Below are positions 48,726 through 60,924 of a stretch of 64,000 bases of DNA, one piece after another. Every line of letters starts with the position of its first letter. Positions within the stretch are counted from its first letter, which is position 1. The stretch is from Muscardinus avellanarius. Taxonomy: Eukaryota > Chordata > Mammalia > Rodentia > Gliridae. The notes beneath the pieces were generated by a model that saw only the letters and a list, made by a program, of their open reading frames with translations, was not told the DNA's origin and ran no database searches. The position numbers were made by a program, and so were the translations under genes. The stretch covers positions 67,029,738 to 67,093,737 of the forward strand of contig OY726572.1 in NCBI GenBank assembly GCA_963383645.1, given 5' to 3'.

Positions 48726-49030
48726 ACAAGCTCAAAAGCTTTTAAAATACTCATATCCCACTTATGACTAAATTCTACTCTTATTTCAAAACTTACTAAA
48801 TAGGCAAAAATAGAATGAGAAAAAGAGCATACACAGTGATAAAAAGAACTGATTTTGGAACAAGGTGATTACATTCAAACTGTGACTCTGTCCCTTATTC
48901 TTTGTAAACTGCTATAAAATGCTATATACCTTCCCCTGCACACTTCTGTGTTGCGATTTTTCTCATTTGTAGAGATGCCAGCTTCATATGGTTGTTATGA
49001 GAATTTAGAAGAGTTATAAATCTCTTAGAA

Positions 49031-49240
49031 GCAGGGTATGGCGGCACACGCCTGTAATCCCAGTACTTGGGAGGCTGCGACAGGAAGATCACAGGTTCAA
49101 GGGCAGCCTCAGGAACTTAGTAAAGTCCTCCACAATTCAGTGAGACCCTGTTTCAAAATAAATAAAATAGCACAGAGGATATAGCTCAGAGGTAAAAATG
49201 GCCCTGAATTCAATCTCCAGTAAGGAAAAAAAAAAAAAAA
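49031..49240 (+). mobile_element. Dimeric B1/ID SINE
   Basis: GCAGGGTATGGCGGCACACG to TTCAATCTCCAGTAAGG, A-tail, flank CTTAGAA on both sides. Confidence 0.92.
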
Positions 49241-49299
49241 GCTTAGAACTGTGTCTGATAAATATCACTTATGTAAGTGGTTATTTAAAAATACTAAAT

Positions 49300-49492
49300 G
49301 CAGGTGTGGTGGCACACATCTATAATCATAATTCTTGGGAGTCTGAGACAGGAGGATCACAGGTTCGAGGGCAGCCTTAGCAAGTAATGAGATTCTCATC
49401 AACATAGTGAGACCCTATTTCAAATTAAAATAGGCCTGGGGGTGTGGATCAGAGGAAGAATGTCCCTGGGTTCAATCCCCAGTATCACAAAA
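49300..49492 (+). mobile_element. Dimeric B1/ID SINE
   Basis: GCAGGTGTGGTGGCACACAT to TTCAATCCCCAGTATCAC. Confidence 0.9.
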
Positions 49493-49529
49493 AAATTAAA
49501 ATAAAATAAAAATAAATAAATAAGATGAA

Positions 49530-49706
49530 GCCAGGCATGGTGGCACATGACTGAAATCCCATATGTGAAAGTCTAAAACAAGAGGGTAAATTAGGTTGAA
49601 AATTAGCCTCAATAACTTAAAAGATCTTGTTTCAAAATAAAAAAAAAAAAGGCTAGGGATGTAGCACAGAGGTAGAATATCCCTAGGTTAAAATGCCTAG
49701 TACAAA
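49530..49706 (+). mobile_element. Dimeric B1/ID SINE (diverged)
   Basis: GCCAGGCATGGTGGCACATG to AAAATGCCTAGTAC. Third SINE in a row on the same strand within 0.7 kb. Confidence 0.87.
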
Positions 49707-49966
49707 TAAATTGGTAAATAAATGAATAAAATTAATTCAACGGTAAAAGTGAAATACCTTGCCCACCTCCGGCAATAACACATACATGCAATAACCTAGT
49801 TAATTTTCCTCTGCCTTCCTAAAAAGTTGAAGAATTTTTATTCAATATGATTTTTTTATTGCTAAACTAGCCCTAAGTTGAAAAAAAAGAAAACTTTACT
49901 TAACATACTAAATTATGCAAACACACTAACATAGCTTGGAGGCTGGCAATCGTTTTCTATAAAAGA

Positions 49967-50500
49967 TAGGACTGCCAAACTATGGAACCAGCAGCCAAGA
50001 TGTCCATCTACAGATGAATGGACTACAAAACTGTGGGATATGTACACAATGGAGTTTTACTCAGCCATAAAAAAAATACAATTACAGCATTTTCAGGGAA
50101 ATGGATGGAACTGGAGGACATTATGCTAAGCGAGATTAGTCAGTCACAAAAAGTAAGAAACCGGATGCTTTCACTAATATGTGAAAGTTAAGGTGAAATG
50201 GGTCATAGGAGGAGCCCCAGGCGAAAAGGAAAACCTATGGAGGAGCAAATAAGGCAACCTGACTGAGGGGAGAGGAGGTGAGAAAAGCTCTCTAAGGCGC
50301 ATGATATATTTAGACAAAAGTATCGATATCAATCATTAAGCCAAGCATGGGAGGGAGGGTTGGGGAGGGAAGGGGGTGGGGATTGAACGGGGGCTGACTG
50401 GGTGATATGTGCATGTATGTCTACACAAGTTTTTTTTTTAATCACACTATGATGTATGAATACAATGCACCAATAAAATAAAATTTTAAAAAAGCATCAA
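49967..50500 (+). mobile_element. 5'-truncated L1 (ORF2 end plus full 3' UTR)
   Basis: TSD AAAAGATAGGAC at 49961 and near 50503. CCATCTACAGATGAATGGAC, TTTTACTCAGCCATAAAAAA, a G-rich stretch (GGGAGGGAGGGTTGGGGAGG) and ACAATGCACCAATAAAATAA. This is the fullest example of the local L1 3' end in the window. Confidence 0.9.
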
Positions 50501-51595
50501 AAAAAAGATAGGACAGTAAATATTTAGGTTGATGAGGAACTATTCAAGTCTGCCATGTTGTAATGCAAAAGCAGCCACGGACAATATAGAAATGATTGAA
50601 TGTGGCTGTGTTCCAAAAAAGTTCATTTGTGGGAACTGAAGTTAGAGCATCATATAATTTTTTTACCTACCATGAAATATTATTTTTCTTCTGATTTTAA
50701 AAACATAAAAACCATTTTGAATTCATAAGCCAAAGAGACAGAGGCAGAAGATGGATTTGACCCATGGATCATGGGTTGTTGAGCCCTGATACAGCTTAAA
50801 GACAAAGGCCTTGAAATACTAAAATGATTATAACTGCACACGCCTAAGTTTTTCTGCCTATAAAATGAAACCAAATATTAGAACAGCTATTTCGGGGATT
50901 TCTTCATCCATAAGTTAAGGAAGTAAATGATTCTATTTAAGAAATAAGAAGTGTAAACTGCTATTTGGTTTGTTAAAGTTACGCCCCACTTGTCACCATT
51001 TCACAGCGTAGTGGTATTATTAAATGTCAATTACATTCTGTACACACTGAAGGGCTTTTCATTTTAAGGTTAACAGCCCTACAGGACCTTTATTATTCTA
51101 GTGTGACATTACATATTCAACACACTTTGCAGCCAAGATACACTTACCTGAGAATTTAGGGAAAGCCTTCTTTTTAATTAGACCATAATATACTAATTTG
51201 ATTTTTTTGTTATTATAAATGATTAAAAATATATAAGATGAAATTCAATATAAAAATCAAATCATGAATCTATTCATTCTAAACTGGATACAGTTTTGCC
51301 TTTCAAATATTCCTTTGCCGGAATAAAAACAAAAGAAAGGACTAAATAATCTAATAGGTCTGGCTTCCCCATTTACAAAAGTGAGTTGAATTTTCCTTAG
51401 TGGCCACTAAATAAATTCACTTTTGATTATTCTATTCCTTCTGCCAATTTTGTCAACATACTGCTTAAAGATGGAATTTGAGAAGTAGATGTTTGACTAA
51501 TTCAGCTGAGTAATTGATGCAATGTCTCTATCCACAAATAGGTCAATAGATTCACTGTAGAGGTTTTTCACTTAGCTCCAAGCTCTCTCAACCTC
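50501..51595. other. Intron, no recognised repeat
   Basis: About 1.1 kb of AT-rich, unique-looking sequence. Nothing coding seen. Confidence 0.45.
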
Positions 51596-51864
51596 AGGAA
51601 GGAGAGAGGGAGGGAGGGAAGAAAGGAAGTAAAGAAGAAGGAAGGAAGGAAGGAAGGAAGGAAGGAAGGAAGGGAGGGAGGAAGGGAGGGAGAAAGGGAG
51701 GAATAGAAGAAGGAAGGAAGGAAGGAAAGAAGGAATGAAGAAAGGAAGGAAGGGAGGGATGAAGGAAGAAAGGAAGGAAGGAAAGGAAGGAAGGGAGGGA
51801 AGGAGGGAGGGAGGAAGGAAGGGAAGAAGAAAGGAAGGAGGGAGGGAGGGAAGGAAGGAAGGAG
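51596..51864 (+). repeat. 270-bp polypurine (GGAA/GGGA)n tract
   Basis: Nearly all A and G on the plus strand, with only a handful of T interruptions. The long open frames here are artefacts of the repeat. Confidence 0.95.
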
Positions 51865-52650
51865 CTTGTGAAAGCATGAGCAAATAGATACAAAACAATA
51901 GTCAGGGAAATAAAAAAAGTGCTTCCTTCCCGGTTTATGTCACTAGTATTACACTAATGACAGCATAATATAACAAAAGTTATTTAAAATATCCTAAGTA
52001 GTTACCATATGATAGGCACTTAAAATGGTCCCTGCCTTCACTGAATTTATAGTGGACAGTAGAAGAGAAGTAAATACATGGCTAAATTAAGATGAACTAC
52101 AGAATCCTATTGAATGGAGTGGTATGGATGTTTGAGTGTGTATGTGAAATTGTGTGTGTACTGTGTGGGTAGTTTCAGAAAAAGATTCTTAGGAAAAACA
52201 TGCCATTTACACTCTAATTGGAGAATAAGCCATGAAAGAGAAGGCATATTCCTAGTAAAGTAAAAAAGGTTCAAAGGAAAAAAAAAGTCATCACACATCC
52301 CATGAACTGGAAGAGGTTCTCCACGGCTGGGACTTCAGGATGCAAGGCTAGGAATGACAGACATGAGAGGTGAGACTGAGGGCTTTCCAAATTACTTAGT
52401 TTTTCGCTCTAATGACAAAAGTTCTGGACATTCTGGAAGTTGTAAGGTGCAGATGGTAGAATAAAGAAAGAAAAACTTCAAAATGGTAACTGAGAATCCG
52501 AGATGTGTTTAGGAGGTGCATGCAAGTAATTGATTGGGTGTGGATGAGAAGGGATGGAAAGGAAATAAGGCTGCTGCAACATTTCTAACTTGGGTAACTG
52601 GTCTGATGGTGCTATCATTTAATGAGAAAGGGGACACAAGAAAAAATGTA

Positions 52651-53270
52651 CAGTCCATCTCCATTATGTGCGGATTCTGTATTTGCAAATTTGCCTACTT
52701 GCTAAAAGTTATTTATGACTCCAAAATCAATACTCATAATTATCTCATAGTCATCTACCATGTGTAGCATTTCGAAAAACTTAAATTGCCCAATGCACAT
52801 GTTCCCAGTTAAGGTCAAACAAGGCAACATTCTGCCTTCTTGTTTCAATTTTCATACTGTAAACAAGTATCATTTTCATGGTCTATCCAGTGCCACGTTT
52901 TTTGCATTTTTGTGCTTTTTGCTAGTGATTTTGCTGTTTAAAATGAACCCTGAGTAGAGTACCAATGCTGTCTGGTGTTCCCAAGCTGAGGAAGGCTTGT
53001 GATGTGATTTAGGAAGAAAACATGTGTTAGAATGTCATTCCAGCAATAGTACAGAGGTGATGGTAATAAATCAACAATATGCTAATAGGGTATCTTTAAA
53101 CATACACATTTATAAGCCCCAGTTCTGCATTGATCCATTGATGAAAATATGAGCAGAAGTTCACAGCAAAGTCACCCTGTACCCCCTACAAGACACTGTG
53201 AGTATTCACTAACTCAGTGCTCATGGCGACTTAATAGAAAATGACTACCATGAATAAGGAGAACTGACAA
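52651..53270. mobile_element. Tigger-group DNA-transposon fossil with both ends
   Basis: Left end CAGTCCATCTCCATTATGTG, right end complement TTGTCAGTTCTCCTTATTCA, both next to TA. Internal GTAAACAAGTATCATTTTCA and CCACGTTTTTTGCATTTTTG, and a decayed start of transposase-like sequence. Non-autonomous, about 620 bp. Confidence 0.8.
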
Positions 53271-53519
53271 TATCTGGGGAAGATCCATGACAATGACTTC
53301 TGTAGTAGATATATTTAGCTAACAACTTCCAAGTACTAAGTGTTCGGGAGTGGGCATTGGGATCTACATCCCAAGAAAATGGACTAGCCTAAAGATAATG
53401 GATTGCCAAGTCTTAACAGAGAACTAGTAATCAGAGTTCTAGGAGAAAAAAGAATAATCTAAGAAATGCCTGTACAACAGAACTACAGAAATGCCTAACA
53501 AAGAGGAAGTGTGAAGTGA

Positions 53520-53681
53520 GGAGTGGTGGCGCACGCTTGTAATCCCAGTACTTGGGAGGCTGAAACAGGAAGATCGCACAGGTTCAAAGCTTCAGCTACT
53601 TAGTGAGACCCTGTTTCCAAAGAAAATATAAAATAGGTCTGGGAGTATAGCCCACAGGTAGAAGGCCCCTGGGTTCCATCC

Positions 53682-53730
<49 letters not shown>
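53520..53730 (+). mobile_element. Dimeric SINE with (CA)n tail
   Basis: GGAGTGGTGGCGCACGCTTG to TTCCATCCCTAGTAAC, TCTGGGAGTATAGCCC subfamily, then CA to 53728. The B1 half lacks a short piece. Confidence 0.9.
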
Positions 53731-53732
<2 letters not shown>

Positions 53733-53827
53733 AAAATGTGGAGCTCTTTCCTGTAATTCAAATGTAACTTTGAATGTCACCAACCTAGAAAAGATTTTCT
53801 ATTATGCAATTTAAAATCGCAAATACT

Positions 53828-54004
53828 GGCAGATGCAATAGCACACATTCCAGTATTTGGAAAGACGTAAGAGGAAAGTCACAGCTTCAAGGACAATGAG
53901 TGGCAAGTTAAGTAAGACCCTATTTCAAAACAAAAATGAAAATAAAAGAGGGTTGGAAATGTAATCCAGAGGTAGAACTCCTAGGTTCGATCTCCAGTAC
54001 CAGA
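53828..54004 (+). mobile_element. Decayed dimeric SINE
   Basis: GGCAGATGCAATAGCACACA to TTCGATCTCCAGTACCAG. Confidence 0.8.
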
Positions 54005-54398
54005 AGAATAAATAAATGAAATAAAATAAAACTGAAAGTCTTGCCTGATACATATGCCTTGTTTAATTTTTTGCATTCCATACATCCTATCTGGTATTGT
54101 GTTATCTACTTGTTTATTGATGGTCTTATTAAGATGCAAGCACTATAAAAATAAGTTTCTACTTTATCTTCTTCATTGCTGTGGGTTTAGCTCATACAAC
54201 AATGAATGACATATAATCAGGATTCAATCTATATTTGCTTGAATAAGTGATTAAAAGTATGAATAAAATGTTAATTAACATATTTGAAAGCTTCTATTTC
54301 GTATTTACACTTGATCTGATATTGTAATTATCATTTCCTTGAAATCATTCCCATTTGTTCATCCTGTTGTTGTTTTTTGTTTGTTTGTTTTGTTTTTT

Positions 54399-54593
54399 GC
54401 AGTACTGAGGATGGATCACAGGGCATTCTACCTTTGAGCTATGCCCCCAGTCCTATTTTTTATTCTTGATTTTGAAAGAGTCTCTCTAAGTTGGGGAGGG
54501 CCTCACTAAGATGAGGCTGGCTGAGAACTATGATCTTCCTGTCTCAGCCTCCCAAGTAGTGGGATTCCAAGTGTGTGCCACCATGCCCAGCAT
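54399..54593 (-). mobile_element. Dimeric B1/ID SINE with TSD
   Basis: GCAGTACTGAGGATGGATCA to GTGCCACCATGCCCAGC. TTCATCCTGTT on both sides. Confidence 0.92.
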
Positions 54594-54639
54594 TCATCCT
54601 GTTATTATTCTACCTTCATTTATTCATTTAAAGTTTATT

Positions 54640-55260
54640 TGGGGCCAGGCAGGTACAACAACCCCTTTCCAGTCTGAATCAACTATAGAAGATAGACTTT
54701 CACCCCTCAGCAACTCTTAAAATTAAAGGATCAAAGTGTCAGGGAGGAGAAATGATGTAGAATAAAAAAAAAATAGGTAAAAAGGAGACAGGAAGGAGAA
54801 GGGAATGTAACTGTAATGAGGAAGCCTGTGACAAGGCCTGTTAGAGCCAAAAGTTCCAGAGGAATTTACAAAAGACTCTGGACACTGTTGACCATCCTGA
54901 AGGTAGTATCTGTTTATCAAACAACAAGTCACACAAAAGAGGAATATCCTGGGGTGCTAACCAAGAGAAAAATCTCAACATTGTTGGCTGTCCTTGAAAA
55001 GTTTAGAAGGATACCTGACGGTACCTGTCAGTATATGTCAGGACCAGGAACAACCTAAACCACCTTTTACTACTGCAGGTCATCCTTACATACCTCCTGC
55101 CATCCCTCTGGAAATTTCCCTATACAGAAAAAAAGTCTGTGCTACCAAAGGGTCTCTCTCTCCCATCTGAGATGGCCCATATCCTCCCTGGAATGTGTAT
55201 TTCTAAATACACATTCTAAATAGATCTTACTTTCCTAAATAGATCTCTGTCCATTTCTCT
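54640..55260. other. Unclassified segment, possibly an LTR
   Basis: Higher complexity than its flanks. TGTCAGGGAGGAGAAATGAT and TCTCTCTCCCATCTGAGATG are LTR-like, but I could not match a family or find both ends. Confidence 0.3.
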
Positions 55261-55357
55261 GAGAAAATTAAAATACAAATAAAAGTTTATTTCTATTTCT
55301 TAGAGTTATAACTTCTTCATTCCAAACAATGTTAGAACATTTCTTCATTTTAAATTT

Positions 55358-56352
55358 TTCTATTGGTGCATTGTAGTCATACATCTTAATGGGATAAAAG
55401 ACTTGTGGAGACATACATGCACACATCACCCAATTAGCCATTACCCAGTCCCCACCCCATTCACTTCCCATCCCACCTTCCCATGCTTGGCTTAGTGACT
55501 GACTTTGATATGTTTAAGTGCATCATGCACATTAGAGAGTTCCCTTTTCTCCCCTCCCATCCCCTCAGTTAGGTTGCCTTATTTGTTCTCTATAGTATTT
55601 CCTTCTTCATCTAGAGTTCCTCCTGTTACCCATTTCTCCCTAGCTTTCACATATTAGGCAAAGCATCTGATTTCTTTTTTTGTGACTGACTAATCTCACT
55701 TAGCATAATGTCCTCCAGTTCCATCCATTTCCCTGTAAATGAAGTAATTGTGTTTTTCTGAGTAAAATTCCATTTGTATACATATGTCATAGTTTTGTAA
55801 TCCATTCATCTGTTGATGGACATCTTGGTTGGTTCCATAGTTTGGCAATGGTGAATTGTGCAGCTAGGAACAGAGATATGCATGCATTAGTTTGGTAGCT
55901 TGGTTTCCTTTTTTTGGGTAGATACCCAAAAGTGGTATTACTGGATCAAACAGTAAATTCATTCCTATTCTTCTGAGGATCCTCCATACTGTTTTCCAAA
56001 GTGGTTGCACTAATTTGCAATCCTACCAACAATGTTTTAGAGTTTCCACCTTTCCACATCCTCGCCAGCTTTTTTTGTTGTTTGTGTTTTGAATGATTGA
56101 CATTCTAGTTGGAGTTAGCTGAAATTGAGAGCCAAGAGAATGGGAGAAGATTTTGCCACCTACTCCTCCGATAGAGGACTAATATTTAGAATACACAGAG
56201 AACTCAAGAAACTCAGCACTAAGAAAACAAATAACCCAATAAAAAACTGGGCAAGTGAATTAAATAGACACTTCACAAAAGAAGAAATTCAAATGGCCAA
56301 TAAATGCATGAAAAAATCCTCAACATCATTGGCAATCAAAGATTTTTGGATC
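55358..56352 (-). mobile_element. L1 3' part with twin-priming inversion
   Basis: 55358-56118 is L1 3' UTR and ORF2 end in antisense (CTATTGGTGCATTGTAGTCA, then CAGTTCCATCCATTTCCCTG). At about 56121 the strand flips: 56125-56352 reads sense ORF2, including GEDFATYSSDRGLIFRIHRE and NRHFTKEEIQMANKCMKKSS. Confidence 0.88.
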
Positions 56353-56396
56353 CCATAGAAAATCATTTTTAGTTTAGTTTTTGTTTGTTTGTTTTT

Positions 56397-56600
56397 GTGA
56401 TCCTGGGGATGGAACCCAGGGGCATTCAACCTCCGAACTATATACCCAGGCCTATTTTTTATTCTTTCTTTTGAAACAGGGTCTCATTGAGTTGCAAAGG
56501 GCCTCACTAATTGGTAGCTGAGGCTGTCTGCACACCCCAATCCTCCTGTCTCAGCCTCCCAAATGCTCGCATTACAAGCACGCACCACCACGCCCGGCTG
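56397..56600 (-). mobile_element. Dimeric B1/ID SINE with TSD
   Basis: ATCCTGGGGATGGAACCCAG to GCACCACCACGCCCGGCT. GAAAATCATTTTTAG / GAAAATAGTTTTTAG. Confidence 0.93.
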
Positions 56601-56875
56601 AAAATAGTTTTTAGAATGATGTTTCCTATAGGTTTTTTAGGATGATATTCCTTGACCCTTTTAATTCAATAAGTTTGCTCAGATTTTATTTGGGTCTATA
56701 TTGTTTTGTTTCCCCAGTTCTATTTTGAAAAGGAGTTCTCTCTGTACCAGTACTTTCCTCCAGGCTCAGTTTGTAGTTTCCATTTATCAGGCCACAGATC
56801 TAATATCCTTATGGGATCAACCACACACAGAAGTTAATGTACCCAGGGCCAAAGTTGTATCCAAAGCAATCCACA

Positions 56876-57075
56876 GCCGGTCATGATGGTGCACGGTTGA
56901 AACCCCAGCACATGGGAGGCTGAGACAACGGGATCACAGTTTCAAAGCCAGTCTCAGCAACATAGCAAGACTCTCGTAAACCTAGTGAACCCCTGTTTCC
57001 AAATAGAGAAACAAAACCGGGCTGGGGGCATGGCTTAGAGGTAGAAGGCCTCTAGATTCAATTTCCAGTGTCCCA
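56876..57075 (+). mobile_element. Dimeric B1/ID SINE with 12-bp TSD
   Basis: AAGCAATCCACA before and after. GCCGGTCATGATGGTGCACG to TTCAATTTCCAGTGTCCC. Confidence 0.92.
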
Positions 57076-57493
57076 AAAGAAGCAATCCACAAACTTAATT
57101 CCACTCTCCAGTAGGTGACTGGCCTAATAAGTTAATAAGAAATATGACCATTCTCCTACTCTGAATTCTTCTCCATGTATCTATCCAGAGACTTGTCTAG
57201 ATACAAAAAAAGGAAACACAAAACACAACAATACTGTCAATCAATGTAGATAAATGAGTGAGGCTTTGTGCTTTTGTCTATAAAAGTCAAATCCACTGCT
57301 AACAAAGCCGAAAGCCAAAGTTTGCACTTTAATTTACAAATGTGTACCATGAATCAAAATAAGTAAGCATCACATGATTCCAGCATTGGGGGAAAAAAGA
57401 GAAAGCCAGATTAACAAAACAATAACAACAACAGTAACAAAACCTTTCCCTGGATTTCTTTTTCCTCATAAAATGGGACACTGCATATCACAT

Positions 57494-58031
57494 GCAGTTG
57501 GCCCTCCATATTTAGGATTCCCACATCTATGGGTCCAACCAATAGTAGATTGAAAATATTCCAAAAAGTACAGAATTGCCCTGTTCTGATCATGAATAGA
57601 TTATTTTTCTTGTTTTTATTCCCTAAACAATAAAGTATAACTACTTAGATTTGCAACATATTAGGTATTATAACTAGTCTGGGATAATTTAAAGTATCTT
57701 GGAAGATGTAAATAGGTTATATGCAAATACCATGCTTTTTTGTGTATGGAATTGGGGATGGAACCCAGGGGCATTCTACCTCTGAGCTACACCCCCAGCC
57801 CTATTTTCTTATTCTTTATTTTGAAACAGGGTCTCACTAAGTTTCGGAAGGCCTAAGCAGATGAGGCTGGCTGAGAACCTGTGATCCTCCTGTCTCAGCC
57901 TCCCAAGTCCTAGAATTACAAGCATGCACCACCACGCCTGGCTACCATGTCATTTTATATAAGGCATTTGAGAATCCATAGATTCTTGTTTTTACAGGGG
58001 ACCTGGAACCAAACCCCTACGGATTCTGAGC
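57494..58031. mobile_element. MER2-like DNA-transposon fossil split by a SINE
   Basis: CAGTTGGCCCTCCATATTTA, TATTCCCTAAACAATAAAGT and GGTTATATGCAAATACCATG, then after the SINE TTTTATATAAGGCATTTGAG and CCCCTACGGATTCTGAGC. Confidence 0.82.
57744..57943 (-). mobile_element. Dimeric B1/ID SINE inside MER2
   Basis: GGAATTGGGGATGGAACCCA to GCACCACCACGCCTGGCT, with TACCATG on both sides. Confidence 0.92.
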
Positions 58032-60402
58032 AAAGATGGTGTATAGTAAATCAGCTCTTCCTCTGGTGCGTGTTTCTTGGCAGATATTGGGGAGTGAGCT
58101 GAGTCCTTGTGGATTACAGTAACATAAAATAACCCTTGGACTGAGGACAACTAGACAAAGAACAAGGGAGGGAAGCAGAAGAGAAGCACACACCATTGTT
58201 CTTCCGGCTTCACCTACAGGAAGCAATATTTCCATTTGGTGTTGGGCAAAGCCTGTAATTTCACCACCCTGACTGCAGCTGGAACTCCCTTTTAACTATC
58301 ACAGCATCCAAGTGAAGACAGGTTTATTCAGAGTTAAAAAAAAAAAAAAAACCTGAAAGGGCTATTTTAATTTGCTTCCATGTGTAAAGGGGAGGACTTT
58401 TCATAGGGCCCCATAACGATGTTCAGCGGGATATTACACTTCACCATATGGCTAATTTGCACAGCAGGCCCAAAGCAGGATTTTCTTTCATTAGAACTGC
58501 CCTAAAGATCAGACTACAGAAACACGTGTAAAGAACAAACCCAAGATGCCCCCTATTGCTTAATCTAGAAACATTCAATTCCCAGATGTAATAGCCCATT
58601 CAGAGAGTTCTCATGGTAAGGTCATTCAAGAGTCATGGAGAATGTGTTACAGCTCCACTTACCTATACTAGAGCTTTGAAAAATGTCTAAATTTCAAGAG
58701 CTACCATACTGTTGAAACAATTAGAAATAAACTATGTATGGGAAAAGGATAATTGCTCTGGTAGACAATTTATCATTAAAAATATCACTACTTCCAAATG
58801 CCTCAATTATTGATATCATTCACATAGTCTCCCAAAATGAATCTACATAAACTTCTGACCCTTTTTGAAAAGAACGGAGACAGTCTAACATTCTAACAGA
58901 GTCCTGTTTATTTTTTAAGATGGCCCTTATAACCTGTGTTTGTCTTGGCATTTTTTCCTGCTATACCCACGCATGAGCCACAGAAGAGCATCCCCTCTGG
59001 GGACTGACACAGCCTACAGTATTTAAAAACAGAATAAGAGAGAAATATGATGTCTAATGATTACAGAGTATTTGAGTCTGTGCTTTTGAAGAAAGTAAAC
59101 ATTATGATTAACAATCTTGGCCTTTGTAATTAGCTTCCCCCTTCCAAGCCAGAGTGTTAATTTATTAAATATTTTAACAAAGAGTCTTTTATTATCAGAT
59201 TCGGTTCAGCTGGCTCCCTTCATAGCATTACCAATTACAAGCAATAAAGCTTTAATTGATGACTACTTTTTATAACCTTTGACCCAAGATGATAAACAGT
59301 TGTACCTTAAAGTGAAAGGGTAAACCTCAAAGGGAATGGTGTCTTAATCATGCTTAGTAAACCAAACTGCTTAAAATTACAACTTACCTACCTGGCTAGA
59401 ACAAAAACGCAGACTTCCTCCATGATTAAGGTAATTGATTGGGGAAAGATTTGAATTTCACTTTTAAGACGTGTTGCTTTTGTTAGAGAAACCCTAACCT
59501 GAATAATTTACATGTAACTGTGTGTCGTATATGCCAACTATTTAAAGAATATGATCAATTCTAGAAAATAAGAAAATGTTAATATATGACATGATTTACA
59601 ACCTAAAACAAAATGCAAATGCTAAACTATTTCTTACAAGCACTAGAAGTTAATTATGTCCCTTCCCCAAGTCCCATCCTTTTATTTATTGGCTTCTAAG
59701 AAAAAAGGGACAACTAAGGGTATGTAAAGAAGGCAGTCAGCCAAATGACTTGCCCAACAATGAGACACCAAAAATTATTTAACGAATTGAGTGTCTACAC
59801 GTGGTAAGAAAGGAGAGTCGTTCCTTCAATGAGCGTGAGCAAAATAGTGCTTTCCTGAGTTCTCCCCAGAATATTATTTCTAAAGTTGGTAGTTTTCCAA
59901 AGTTACTATTCAAATGTCCAATTTCACACTGCCAATTTTTAAAGAAAGTCTTTTATAACCTAACTCATATTTGTCATTTGGAAGTTCAACTTTCCTAGAC
60001 AAATCTCTTAATCTGTTTCATGTAGAGAAAATGAATAAGACCTCTAAAAAATTACTGAAAAACTAATACGAAAATGTAACATATAAAATATAAATTAAAA
60101 TACCATCATCTTATAGATGAAGGCAAAGAGAGATTGTTGATATTCCTCACATGAAAGGCACAGGCTTAAACAGAAGGTACAGCATAAGAATTTTAAACAA
60201 AAAGAACTAAGCATATAGCTTTTAAGTGACTATATATATATATATATATATATATATGGAAGTTAATACTAGGAAAAGCACAAAATCTAAGGCTCAAAGT
60301 ACTTTATAAACTGAAAAGTTATACATGTTATTTTATGATATATAAATGTATATAATGGCTGTTTTATTAAAGACATATGGCTCCTGCATGCATTTCAAAA
60401 TC

Positions 60403-60452
<50 letters not shown>

Positions 60453-60850
60453 TAGCCTTTGTATAGTTAAGTAAAGATTGGAGAAATTTTATATAAATAA
60501 ATCTATGCCTTATCCTAACATTAACAGATGCTATACAGAAACAGAAAAATTTAGAATCTAAGAGAATAAATAAATCTGTCATATTCTGCTTCAGATGTTC
60601 AGAAAAATAGTCAGAATATCTAAAAACAGACAAAGTGGACAATATTTTGTCTACACTTGAAAAGTAATGTAAGAACAGAAGAAGGGAAAACTAAAAAATT
60701 GATAGAATGTTTCGTCATCAATTTTTAATTAAAATTTTATTATGAGAAGTATATATTATCATGCAAATATAAAAAAGTTATTAAAAAAACAAGAGACAGA
60801 TCCCCTGTTCCCCTGTGTAGTCCCTCGATAGCAAGGATCTTAGAAAACTA
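58032..60850. other. Repeat-poor intron segment with homeodomain-type motifs
   Basis: 2.8 kb without SINE or L1. Dense TAAT motifs at about 59100-59280 (TTTGTAATTAGCTTCC, GTTAATTTATTAAATATTTT, TTTAATTGATGACTAC). Microsatellites only at 60232 and 60409. No exon seen. Confidence 0.5.
60232..60450 (+). repeat. (TA)n and (CA)n microsatellites
   Basis: TA about 12 units at 60232-60256 and CA about 21 units at 60409-60450. Confidence 0.93.
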
Positions 60851-60924
60851 TATTATAATATCAAAACCAGAATACCGACATTGATAGTGTCAAGATGCAC
60901 ATTTTGAAAACTATAAGGATCCTT

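Noticed and set aside
51572..51898. Open frames rich in Ser, Leu, Pro and Phe on the minus strand
   Set aside because: Translation of the GGAA/GGGA tract only.
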